A stretch of DNA of 64,000 bases. It comes from Gordonia sp049847105 (lineage in GTDB: Bacteria > Actinomycetota > Actinomycetes > Mycobacteriales > Mycobacteriaceae). The position numbers and the translations under genes are program-made. Of the stretch, positions 34,334-41,748 are shown one piece after another (within the stretch, counting starts at the first letter, position 1; each line of letters opens with the position of its first letter). The notes below the pieces were generated by a model. The model had not been told where the DNA came from. It ran no database searches and saw only the letters and a list, made by a program, of their open reading frames with translations. Location of the stretch: contig NZ_JBNCNS010000002.1 of assembly GCF_049847105.1 (NCBI RefSeq), positions 930,001 through 994,000 on the forward strand, given 5' to 3'.

Positions 34334-35358
34334 CCCAGGCATCCGTTGTATCCGAACAGACGACCGGCGACATCCTCGACGTCGCGCGCGCACAGGTCCT
34401 CGACCGCGGGGAGCCGCTGAACCGCGAGCAGGTCCTCGAGGTGCTGCGGCTCCCGGAAGAACGTCTGACCGAACTGCTGCAGCTCGCCCATGATGTCCGG
34501 ATGCGATGGTGTGGACCCGAGGTCGAGGTGGAGGGGATCATCTCGCTCAAGACCGGGGGCTGTCCCGAGGACTGCCACTTCTGTTCACAGTCCGGTCTTT
34601 TCGCGTCGCCTGTGCGCAGCGCGTGGATCGACATCCCGTCTCTGGTGGAGGCTGCCAAGCAGACCGCGAAGACGGGCGCCACCGAGTTCTGCATCGTCGC
34701 CGCGGTCCGCGGCCCGGACAAGCGGCTGCTGAGCCAGGTCGCGGCCGGCATCGAGGCGATCCGCAACGAGGTCGACATCCAGATCGCCTGCAGCCTTGGC
34801 ATGCTGACCCAGGAACAGGTGGATCAGCTCAAGGACATGGGTGTCCATCGGTACAACCACAATCTGGAGACGGCCCGCAGCCACTTCCCGAATGTGGTGA
34901 CCACCCATACCTGGGAGGAACGCTGGGACACCCTGCGGATGGTCCGCGACGCCGGTATGGAGGTCTGCTGCGGCGGCATCCTCGGCATGGGGGAGAGTCT
35001 GGAGCAGCGCGCCGAGTTCGCCGCCGATCTCGCGTCGCTGGAGCCGGACGAGGTGCCGCTCAACTTCCTCAACCCGCGCCCGGGCACCCCGTTCGGCGAT
35101 CTCGACGTCCTGCCGGCCTCCGAGGCGCTGCGGTCGGTCGCCGCGTTCCGTCTCGCGCTGCCCCGCACCATCCTGCGCTTCGCGGGTGGTCGCGAGATCA
35201 CGCTGGGCGATCTCGGTGCCCAGCAGGGCATCCTCGGCGGCATCAACGCCGTCATCGTCGGCAATTACCTCACCACGCTGGGCCGACCGGCCGAAGACGA
35301 TCTCGATCTCCTGTCGGATCTGTCGATGCCGATCAAAGCACTCAACGACAGCATCTAG
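34330..35358 (+). CDS. bioB: biotin synthase
   Basis: BioB is a radical SAM enzyme that inserts sulfur into dethiobiotin. The 342-residue protein has the CPEDCHFC motif (C-x3-C-x2-C) for the SAM-binding 4Fe-4S cluster near residue 80. The second (auxiliary) cluster ligands include the Cys in the region CCGGILGMGES. GTG start, GTGA overlap with bioD. It is followed by bsaP, whose product supports BioB in actinobacteria. Confidence 0.96.
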   Translation: MTQASVVSEQTTGDILDVARAQVLDRGEPLNREQVLEVLRLPEERLTELLQLAHDVRMRWCGPEVEVEGIISLKTGGCPEDCHFCSQSGLFASPVRSAWIDIPSLVEAAKQTAKTGATEFCIVAAVRGPDKRLLSQVAAGIEAIRNEVDIQIACSLGMLTQEQVDQLKDMGVHRYNHNLETARSHFPNVVTTHTWEERWDTLRMVRDAGMEVCCGGILGMGESLEQRAEFAADLASLEPDEVPLNFLNPRPGTPFGDLDVLPASEALRSVAAFRLALPRTILRFAGGREITLGDLGAQQGILGGINAVIVGNYLTTLGRPAEDDLDLLSDLSMPIKALNDSI

Positions 35359-35368
35359 GCTCGACGAC
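35356..35368 (+). promoter_or_regulatory. possible leaderless promoter of bsaP
   Basis: TAGGCT, which begins with the bioB stop codon TAG, lies seven bases before the bsaP GTG. It fits the TANNNT-N7-start pattern and could give bsaP an internal transcript. Confidence 0.35.
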
Positions 35369-35653
35369 GTGACGTCTCCGAAGACGACGCCGGGGCCCCC
35401 GGGCATTCCCGACGCGCTGCATGAGATCCCGGGCCCGATGGCCCAGCCCTGCCGGTTCGGTGTCCACACCGGACTCGAGCTCGAACTGGAGTCGGCCGAT
35501 GCGGTGCCGCCGGCAGCCCGGATGGGTCTGGAACCACCCCGGTTCTGCGGGCAGTGTGGTCGACGCATGGTGGTGCAGGTACGTCCCGACGGATGGGGTG
35601 CCCGGTGCTCCCGGCACGGAACGATCGATTCGACCGAACTGGGCCGGCGGTGA
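35369..35653 (+). CDS. bsaP: biotin synthase auxiliary protein BsaP
   Basis: This 94-residue protein matches the actinobacterial BsaP family (Rv1590 in M. tuberculosis, also directly after bioB), which is needed for BioB activity and binds an iron-sulfur cluster. The conserved Cys are visible in PCRFGVHTG, FCGQCGRRM and RCSRHG. The start is GTG with no ribosome binding site; a possible leaderless -10 box overlaps the bioB stop. The stop codon overlaps the start of the next gene. Confidence 0.88.
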   Translation: MTSPKTTPGPPGIPDALHEIPGPMAQPCRFGVHTGLELELESADAVPPAARMGLEPPRFCGQCGRRMVVQVRPDGWGARCSRHGTIDSTELGRR

Positions 35654-36246
35654 CCATCGCCGGGCGTCGGCCCGCCGTCGGGCCGCTGATCGCGGTGGTC
35701 GGTTCGGTGGTCCTGCTCGGTTTCGTGGTCGGGATGATCTGGGCGGAGGTGACCCCGGCGATGTCGGGCCGGGTCGTCGATGCCGACTCCGCGCTCATCC
35801 CGGCAGGCCAGTTCCCCGAGGAATTCGCGGGCGTCGCAACCTTTGCCCTGCTCCTGTTCGGCTACGGGGTGGTCGCCGTGGCGATCTCATGGTTCACGAG
35901 TCGTCGGTGGCGGGGTCCGCTGGGATTCGTCGCCGTCGCGGTGGCGACGGTGATCGGCTCGCTCGTCGCGGCCTGGGTCGGCACGACGGTGGCCGATTGG
36001 CGTTTCGACGATCCCAGGTCGTCGCCGGTGGGTTCGACCTTCGAGGTGGTCCCGGACCTCTGGCTCGACGGCGCCGTGCGGGGTGGGATCGGGGGGCCAT
36101 GGGTCCTGTTCGTGTGCGCGCCGCTGGCCGCCTCGCTGGTCTACCTCGGTCTCGCGCTCGCCGCGCGCCGCGCTGACCTCGGCGTCGGGGACCTGCCCGA
36201 CGCCGGCGCCGACGAGCGACTGGAGCCCACCGCTCAGCCGATGTGA
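35650..36246 (+). CDS. DUF2567-type membrane protein
   Basis: This 198-residue protein has four predicted membrane segments (about 10-34, 62-82, 92-115 and 148-170). It corresponds in position and pattern to Rv1591, a DUF2567 membrane protein after bsaP in mycobacteria. No function is known. GTGA overlap with bsaP. Its last 13 bases overlap the convergent XRE gene. Confidence 0.75.
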   Translation: MTIAGRRPAVGPLIAVVGSVVLLGFVVGMIWAEVTPAMSGRVVDADSALIPAGQFPEEFAGVATFALLLFGYGVVAVAISWFTSRRWRGPLGFVAVAVATVIGSLVAAWVGTTVADWRFDDPRSSPVGSTFEVVPDLWLDGAVRGGIGGPWVLFVCAPLAASLVYLGLALAARRADLGVGDLPDAGADERLEPTAQPM

Positions 36247-36497
36247 GCGGTGACCTCGCCATTCATCGCGGTGGCGAGCGCGTCCACCGACACATCGAGG
36301 ACCCGACTGAGAGCGACGACGGTCGCGAACGACGGCGTCAGCAAACGGCCACCCTCGATCTTGCGCAGCGTCTCCGGTGAGATCCCCGCTGCACGCGCCA
36401 CCTCGTTCGTCGTGCGGTTGCCGCGACACTCGCGCAGCAGTGTTCCGAGCCTGCGGCCTGCGGCGATCTGCTCAGGGGTGAGTGGTGCGCGAACCAT
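36234..36497 (-). CDS. XRE-family helix-turn-helix regulator
   Basis: This 87-residue protein is almost entirely one Cro/C1-type helix-turn-helix domain (NEVARAAGISPETLRKIEGGR at about 30-50). It is divergent from a methionine aminopeptidase-like gene. Two GGTAT/ATACC palindromes lie between them, so it probably represses itself and that gene. TACAGT six bases before the ATG suggests a leaderless mRNA. Confidence 0.85.
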   Translation of the reverse strand: MVRAPLTPEQIAAGRRLGTLLRECRGNRTTNEVARAAGISPETLRKIEGGRLLTPSFATVVALSRVLDVSVDALATAMNGEVTAHIG

Positions 36498-36509
36498 GTG
36501 CCCACTGTA
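36498..36509 (-). promoter_or_regulatory. leaderless -10 element of the XRE gene
   Basis: TACAGT on the minus strand (36509-36504), six bases, then ATG at 36497. The -35 region would overlap the palindrome at 36518-36531. Confidence 0.5.
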
Positions 36510-36517
36510 GCTACCCC

Positions 36518-36531
36518 GGTATGAAAATACC
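36518..36531. promoter_or_regulatory. palindromic operator 1 (XRE)
   Basis: GGTATGAAAATACC: five-base arms GGTAT and ATACC around four bases. It lies on the -35 region of the XRE gene. Confidence 0.7.
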
Positions 36532-36543
36532 GTCCTCGTTACG

Positions 36544-36563
36544 TAGGGTGGTATTCAAATACC
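36544..36563. promoter_or_regulatory. map-like gene -10 box and palindromic operator 2
   Basis: TAGGGT (36544-36549) is a good plus-strand -10 box. The palindrome GGTATTCAAATACC (36550-36563) follows directly and covers the expected transcription start. It shares its arms with operator 1, 32 bp away. Confidence 0.65.
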
Positions 36564-36589
36564 GCCCGAGCCGGACGCAGGAGGCCGCA

Positions 36590-37354
36590 GTGATCGAACT
36601 CAAGTCACCGGAAGAGGTCGCGTCGATGCGGGTGACCGGGCGGTTCATCGCGGAACTGCTCGACGACCTGGCCGGTCGTGCGCGGATCGGTGTCAATGTC
36701 CTCGACCTCGAGATGCGTGCCCGTGAGCTGATCGAAGAGCGTGGTGCCGCCTCCTGTTACTGGGACTACGACCCGTCGTTCGGGCGAGGGCCGTTTCGCA
36801 ACGTCATCTGCCTGTCGGTCAACGACGCCGTGTTGCACGGCCTGCCGCACGACCACGTACTCGCGGACGGTGACGTGCTCAGCATGGACATCGCGGTGGC
36901 GATCGACGGCTGGGTTGCCGACTCGGCACGGACGGTGATCGTCGGGACCCCGCGCAGCGACGACGAGCGACTCGTCGAGACCACCAGGGCGGCTCTGGTG
37001 GCGGGTATCGCCGCGGCGCGTGCAGGCAATCGCCTCGGTGACATCTCGGCCGCCATCGGCGAGATCTGCACGTCCCGAGGCTATCTCGTCAACACCGAGT
37101 TCGGCGGGCACGGGCTGGGTCGCACGATGCACGAGGATCCTCATGTGCCCAATCTCGGGCGGGCGGGGCACGGGATGCGGTTGCGGCCCGGGCTCACTCT
37201 GGCGCTGGAACCGTGGCTCGCGCAGAGCACGTCGCAGATCATCTACGACCCCGACGGCTGGACGATCCGGTCGGCCGACGGCTCACGCACGGCGCACAGC
37301 GAACATACGATCGCGATCACCGAAGGCGACGCCGAGGTGTTGACTGCGCTCTGA
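36590..37354 (+). CDS. type I methionine aminopeptidase-like protein
   Basis: This 254-residue protein is of normal length for bacterial MetAP. All five metal ligands appear present: Asp in SMDIAVAIDGWVADSA (two), His in GGHGLGRTMHEDP, Glu in LALEPWL and Glu in HSEHTIAI. It would remove N-terminal Met from proteins. The housekeeping map usually sits in a ribosomal cluster, so this is likely an additional copy, controlled by the XRE gene. The GTG is preceded by AGGAGG five bases away; the frame is open upstream to 36482 but crosses the promoter. Confidence 0.85.
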   Translation: MIELKSPEEVASMRVTGRFIAELLDDLAGRARIGVNVLDLEMRARELIEERGAASCYWDYDPSFGRGPFRNVICLSVNDAVLHGLPHDHVLADGDVLSMDIAVAIDGWVADSARTVIVGTPRSDDERLVETTRAALVAGIAAARAGNRLGDISAAIGEICTSRGYLVNTEFGGHGLGRTMHEDPHVPNLGRAGHGMRLRPGLTLALEPWLAQSTSQIIYDPDGWTIRSADGSRTAHSEHTIAITEGDAEVLTAL

Positions 37355-37378
37355 CGTCGGCGCGATGGGCGTTTCCGG

Positions 37379-38074
37379 TCACGAACCGGCGATCCGGTCG
37401 AGCCATTCACGCATGAGCGTCCGCTCCGCCGGGCTGAGCGCCGCGGCGAGCGCGTCGTCGTCGGCCCGCAGGCGCAGCGCCGCCGCGCGCGTGCCGTCGT
37501 CGGACCGGTCGGTGACGTCGGTGAGGACCGCGGCGGCAAGCGATTCCCACGCCGCGTCGGCGAGGTGGTCGTCACGATCCGGTTTCGGCGCTGCGATGAG
37601 CGCGAGTACGACGCCGGTGCCGATCGCGTGCACGAGCATGACGGCGCGCTCCTCGGGCACGCGGAGGCGTCCCGCGCGTGCGACCCGATGGATACGCTCC
37701 CGCAGCACGGCGATGCCCCGCTCCTCGGTGGCCGAGGGGCGGCGTAGCGGGTCCGAGAAGATCGCGGTGAGACCGGGATTCGACGTTCCGAAGTCGATGT
37801 GCGCGATGAACGAGCGTCGGAGGTCTCGGACCGGGTCGCTGTCGCGGTCCACCTTCTTTGCGTCGACGTAGTCCGCGAACACCCGATCGGCAACGGCGTC
37901 GAGCAGGCCGACCTTGTCGCCGAAGAGTCGATAGATCGTCGGCGCCTGTACGCCCGCGGACGACGCCACCGCGCGTGTGGTGACCGCGTCGGGACCGCCG
38001 TCGGCGAGGAGCTCGGCGGCGGCATCGAGGACGCGGAGTCGTACCAGGTCGCGGTCGGAATGGGCGATTGTCAT
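37379..38074 (-). CDS. TetR-family transcriptional regulator
   Basis: This 231-residue protein has a TetR helix-turn-helix at about 15-55 (VTTRAVASSAGVQAPTIYRLFG). The ligand domain is unassigned. It is divergent from an NmrA-like oxidoreductase gene and probably represses it through the GATAAC boxes in between. TATCGT six bases before the ATG suggests leaderless translation. Confidence 0.85.
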   Translation of the reverse strand: MTIAHSDRDLVRLRVLDAAAELLADGGPDAVTTRAVASSAGVQAPTIYRLFGDKVGLLDAVADRVFADYVDAKKVDRDSDPVRDLRRSFIAHIDFGTSNPGLTAIFSDPLRRPSATEERGIAVLRERIHRVARAGRLRVPEERAVMLVHAIGTGVVLALIAAPKPDRDDHLADAAWESLAAAVLTDVTDRSDDGTRAAALRLRADDDALAAALSPAERTLMREWLDRIAGS

Positions 38075-38080
38075 TTATCG

Positions 38081-38148
38081 ACGATAACGTATTTGTGTTA
38101 CCGTTGGATGAATCAGTGATAACACAATTGGGATTTCATCGATAACGT
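38081..38148. promoter_or_regulatory. GATAAC boxes between tetR and the NmrA-like gene
   Basis: The spacer is AT-richer than the surroundings. It holds three GATAAC words and an inverted repeat with perfect 8-bp arms (TTGTGTTA at 38093-38100, TAACACAA at 38120-38127). The repeats cover the start region of both genes and are likely operators of the TetR protein. Confidence 0.6.
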
Positions 38149-38163
38149 CGAGAGGGCAGCACA

Positions 38164-39042
38164 ATGATCGTCATCACCGGTGCCACCGGAGGCCTGGGCG
38201 CGGGCATCGTCCGAGAACTGCTGGACCGGGTTCCGCCGGCCGACATCGCGGTCAGTGTCCGCGATCCGAGGAAAGCCGACGACCTCGCCGTCCGGGGTGT
38301 GCGTGTGCGCCGCGGTGATTTCGACGACCCGGAATCCCTGAGCCACGCATTCGAGGGCGCCGACCGAGTCCTGGTGACCTCGGTGGATTCCCTCGGGCCT
38401 GCTGCCGTCGCGCAGCATGCCGCCGCGGCCGGGGCGGCCGCCGACGCCGGTGCCCGACGAGTCTTCTACACCGCACACCAGAACGTCTTGACGGATTCCC
38501 CGTTCGGTGCTGCCCCGGACCATGCGCAGACCGAGCGTCGCATCGCCGAGATCGGCGTGCCCTGGACCTCGTTGCGAAACGGCTTCTACGCCCACACGGT
38601 CGGGCATCTCGTGGCCGGTGCGCTCGAGACGGGCGAACTCGCACTACCCGACGACGGCCCGGTGTCGTGGACGTCCCGCGACGACCTCGCCGCCGGGGCC
38701 GCGGTTCTTCTCGCCGCGGGGAACGACGGCCCGCTGTTCGACGGCCCGACACCCCCGTTGACCGCGGGAGATGCAGTCACCTTTGCCGACATCGCCGAGA
38801 TGATGTCGGATATCACGTCGACGACGATCCGCCGCACCGTCGTCGACGACGAGGACTGGGTGCGGAGCATGATCGCCTCGGGAATGCCGGAGCCCGCGGC
38901 CCGCTTGATGCTCGGACTGTTCGAAGCGGGACGCCGCGGCGACTTCGCGGCCGTGGATCCCGCACTGGAGGAACTCATCGGTCGGGAGCCGCAGACGACC
39001 CGTACCCAGCTCGAGACCCTTCTGAGCTCCTCTCGCCGGTGA
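38164..39042 (+). CDS. NmrA-like NAD(P)-binding oxidoreductase
   Basis: This 292-residue protein has an N-terminal Rossmann fold with ITGATGGLG at residues 4-12, the NmrA/HSCARG glycine motif. The layout is that of NAD(P)H-binding quinone reductase-like atypical short-chain dehydrogenases, without a clear YxxxK catalytic pair. GAGAGGGCAG precedes the ATG. It forms a regulated pair with the divergent TetR gene. The substrate is unknown; a stress or xenobiotic role is only a guess. Confidence 0.8.
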   Translation: MIVITGATGGLGAGIVRELLDRVPPADIAVSVRDPRKADDLAVRGVRVRRGDFDDPESLSHAFEGADRVLVTSVDSLGPAAVAQHAAAAGAAADAGARRVFYTAHQNVLTDSPFGAAPDHAQTERRIAEIGVPWTSLRNGFYAHTVGHLVAGALETGELALPDDGPVSWTSRDDLAAGAAVLLAAGNDGPLFDGPTPPLTAGDAVTFADIAEMMSDITSTTIRRTVVDDEDWVRSMIASGMPEPAARLMLGLFEAGRRGDFAAVDPALEELIGREPQTTRTQLETLLSSSRR

Positions 39043-39053
39043 CCGCGCCGCGG

Positions 39054-39776
39054 TCACATCGGCGGGCGCAGGGTCGCGAACTCGTCGGTGACCCGTAATC
39101 GGGTGTCGGCGAACGCATACAGGGCAGGAGGGCGCCCACCGGACCGTCCGGTCTTGCCGACCGTGCCGGTCGCCACCACCACGGCGCGGCGGCTGAGGAT
39201 GCGGAGAAGGTTTGTCGTGTCGACCGGATAACCCAGTGCCGCACAATATATCTCGGACAGTTCCGACATCGGGAATCGTGCCGGGGCAAGTGCGAAGGCG
39301 ATGTTGGTGTACGAGAGCTTGGCGGCCAGGCGATGCCGCGCCGCGGCGACGATGTCGCCATGGTCGAAGGCGAGGTCCGGCAACGCATCGACGCCGTGCC
39401 AGGCCGCGGTCTCGGGAAGCGATGCTTGCACGTCGCTCGGGACCAGCCCGAGGTAGGTGGACGCGATGGTGCGGACGCCGGGGACCCGATGCGGACCGGA
39501 GAACACGGCCAGCTGTTCGAGGTGCGCGAGGTTGCCGATCTCGACCGTGTCGGCGACGAGACGTCGCGCACTGGTCTGGAGGGTCTCATCGTCTGCGACA
39601 TCCCCGCCCGGCAGTGACCAGGTGTCAACGTCGGCTGCCTTCTCGAGCAGGACGCACAGTGAGGATGCCGACTCCGGCCCGGACTCGCGCACCTGGAAGA
39701 CCGCCGTCAACACCTCGACGCGTACGCCCGACGGTGCCTGGAAGGCGGTGGGCGACGACGGTGGGGGCGGTGGCAT
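39054..39776 (-). CDS. nrtR: NrtR-type NUDIX-related regulator of NAD synthesis
   Basis: The 240-residue protein has an N-terminal NUDIX domain and a C-terminal winged helix (about 150-225), the layout of NrtR. The NUDIX box (GGDVADDETLQTSARRLVADT) lacks the usual REXXEE glutamates, so hydrolase activity is unlikely. NrtR repressors sense ADP-ribose or related compounds and control NAD genes; the M. tuberculosis counterpart Rv1593c is also next to nadA. TACAAT seven bases before the ATG suggests a leaderless mRNA. Confidence 0.85.
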   Translation of the reverse strand: MPPPPPSSPTAFQAPSGVRVEVLTAVFQVRESGPESASSLCVLLEKAADVDTWSLPGGDVADDETLQTSARRLVADTVEIGNLAHLEQLAVFSGPHRVPGVRTIASTYLGLVPSDVQASLPETAAWHGVDALPDLAFDHGDIVAAARHRLAAKLSYTNIAFALAPARFPMSELSEIYCAALGYPVDTTNLLRILSRRAVVVATGTVGKTGRSGGRPPALYAFADTRLRVTDEFATLRPPM

Positions 39777-39789
39777 GGCGTCGATTGTA
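39777..39789 (-). promoter_or_regulatory. leaderless -10 element of nrtR
   Basis: TACAAT on the minus strand (39789-39784), seven bases, then ATG at 39776. Confidence 0.5.
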
Positions 39790-39831
39790 TGGGTGCTCGG
39801 ACCGCCTGCCTGCCCCTCGCCACGCCGTGGC

Positions 39832-40449
39832 TCAGAGCTCGTCGAGGGCGAGAATCCCGTCCTGGATGGCGCGCGCGGCCAGGGCTGCCTTGGTGCGGGC
39901 GGTCCGGTCGACTGCCGTGTACTTGGCCCGGATACGTGTCAGATGGGTGTTCACCGTGCCGATCGAGATCGAGAGTTCTTCCGCCACACAGATCTTCGAA
40001 TCGGTGAGCAGCCAGGTGCGGAGCACTTGGATCTCGCGGTCGGTGAGGCCGGGTCGCCTGCGAGCGGGGCGCTCGGGATGCGGGCGCAGCGCCGGCGACG
40101 GTATCCGTGGTGCTGTCGGCGCCGCGAGCGACGTCGACATGCCGGGCGGAATCGGGGTGGTGCCCGGAATCAGCCGCATGTGAGAACGCCCGTTTCGCGC
40201 GTCGGTCGGATGGACCCGTTGCGCCGGATACGTCGTGGGCACCGTGTGGGCCGGTGCCGATGTGACCGGCATCGCGACGGGCTGTCCGGGGAGCGGCATC
40301 CGCCGGGCGGCCAGACGGGCGAGGGCGGCTTCGCGACGCTGTGCGGCCGCATCCGGGCGTCCGGTGCCGGGCGGAATCGGCCGTGGGCCGGTCGATACGG
40401 GGACGGGGCTGAAGCTGTCGGAGGGGGAGACGGTCATCGCGTTGCTCAC
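39832..40449 (-). CDS. Pro-rich protein with a C-terminal LuxR-type helix-turn-helix
   Basis: The protein has 205 residues. The first 130 are Pro/Ala/Arg-rich and look disordered. The C-terminal 65 are a LuxR/GerE helix-turn-helix (LTDREIQVLRTWLLTDSKICVAEELSISIGTVNTHLTRIRAKY region). There is no receiver or sensor domain. It lies between nrtR and nadA and is divergent from nadA. The start is GTG at 40449, or ATG at 40437. No counterpart stands here in M. tuberculosis. Targets are unknown. Confidence 0.75.
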   Translation of the reverse strand: MSNAMTVSPSDSFSPVPVSTGPRPIPPGTGRPDAAAQRREAALARLAARRMPLPGQPVAMPVTSAPAHTVPTTYPAQRVHPTDARNGRSHMRLIPGTTPIPPGMSTSLAAPTAPRIPSPALRPHPERPARRRPGLTDREIQVLRTWLLTDSKICVAEELSISIGTVNTHLTRIRAKYTAVDRTARTKAALAARAIQDGILALDEL

Positions 40450-40585
40450 AATCTGGTCCGGGGCCGCGGTCTGGACTGGCCGGATGAGGTCTGTACACCG
40501 CCAACGCTATGGTTCGGCACGCGTGAGCGAACGCGTAGTGGACTACTCGAATTGCGGGCGGGAATGCCGTAGATGTGACCGGTGT

Positions 40586-40621
40586 TACCATGGGCAGTGT
40601 TTTCGACCACCAGTCGAAAAC
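40586..40621. promoter_or_regulatory. nadA promoter and probable NrtR box
   Basis: TACCAT (40586-40591) is a candidate -10 box. Just after it, GTTTTCGA (40599-40606) and TCGAAAAC (40614-40621) form a perfect inverted repeat with seven bases between. It covers the expected transcription start of nadA and is the best candidate operator for the NrtR-type protein. Confidence 0.65.
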
Positions 40622-40674
40622 CCTGCTCGGCCGCATGACCCATGCCCCGAGCGTGACCGGTAGAGGAGTGGCAG

Positions 40675-41748
40675 ATGAGCATCACCAGCGATCGTCCGGC
40701 CGCGGCGCCAGGAGTGGCGAGCGTCGACCTCGGTCTGATGGATGCCGTGTGGACCGACGGACCCGGCGGGTACGCCGGCGTGGAGCCGACACCAGAATGG
40801 GCCGACGAGGTTCGACGGCTTGCCCGCGCTCGCAACGCGACGTTGCTCGCGCACAATTACCAGCTTCCCGCGATCCAGGATGTCGCCGACCACGTCGGCG
40901 ACTCGCTCGCACTGTCGCGGATCGCCGCCGAGGTCGACGCCGACGAGATCATCTTCTGCGGCGTGCACTTCATGGCGGAGACCGCGAAGATCCTCAGCCC
41001 CGAGAAGCGGGTGCTGATCCCCGACGCCCGCGCCGGATGTTCTCTCGCGGACTCCATCACCGCCGACGAGCTGCGCGAATGGAAGTCCGAGTTCCCTGAC
41101 GCGGTGGTGGTCTCCTACGTGAACACGACCGCGGAGGTGAAGGGTCTCACCGACATCTGCTGCACCTCGTCGAATGCCGTGGACGTCGTCGCATCGATCG
41201 AGCCCGACCGCGACGTGCTGTTCCTCCCGGACCAGTTCCTCGGGGCCCATGTGAAGCGGGAGACCGGTCGCGACAACATCCACATCTGGGCAGGCGAATG
41301 TCACGTGCACGCCGGCATCAACGGGGACGAACTCGCCGACCAGGCGAGCGCCCACCCCGATGCCGACCTCTTCATCCACCCCGAGTGCGGGTGCGCGACG
41401 TCGGCGCTCTACCTCGCCGGTGAGGGAGCAGTCCCCGAGGATCGCGTGAAGATCCTGTCCACCGGCGGCATGCTCGACGCCGCCCGCACGACAGGCGCCC
41501 GCCAGGTTCTGGTGGCCACCGAGATCGGCATGCTGCACCAGCTTCGCAAGGCCGCGCCGACAGTCGATTTCCAGGCCGTCAACGACCGCGCGTCGTGCCC
41601 GTACATGAAGATGATCACCCCCGCTGCGCTGCTTCGTTCGCTGCGTGAGGGCCGCGACGAGGTTCATGTCGCGCCCGACGTCGCCGAGCGGGCGCGCAAG
41701 AGCGTCGAGCGGATGATCTCGATCGGCAGTCCCGGTTCCGGTGAGTGA
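40675..41748 (+). CDS. nadA: quinolinate synthase A
   Basis: NadA condenses iminoaspartate and dihydroxyacetone phosphate to quinolinate. The 357-residue protein keeps HNYQLPAIQDVADHVGDS near the start and the three cluster-binding Cys: one in IIFCGVHFM, one in TDICCTSSNAV and one in HPECGC. GAGGAGTG lies before the ATG. It overlaps nadC by eight bases. nadB (L-aspartate oxidase), which lies between nadA and nadC in M. tuberculosis, is absent here. Confidence 0.95.
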   Translation: MSITSDRPAAAPGVASVDLGLMDAVWTDGPGGYAGVEPTPEWADEVRRLARARNATLLAHNYQLPAIQDVADHVGDSLALSRIAAEVDADEIIFCGVHFMAETAKILSPEKRVLIPDARAGCSLADSITADELREWKSEFPDAVVVSYVNTTAEVKGLTDICCTSSNAVDVVASIEPDRDVLFLPDQFLGAHVKRETGRDNIHIWAGECHVHAGINGDELADQASAHPDADLFIHPECGCATSALYLAGEGAVPEDRVKILSTGGMLDAARTTGARQVLVATEIGMLHQLRKAAPTVDFQAVNDRASCPYMKMITPAALLRSLREGRDEVHVAPDVAERARKSVERMISIGSPGSGE

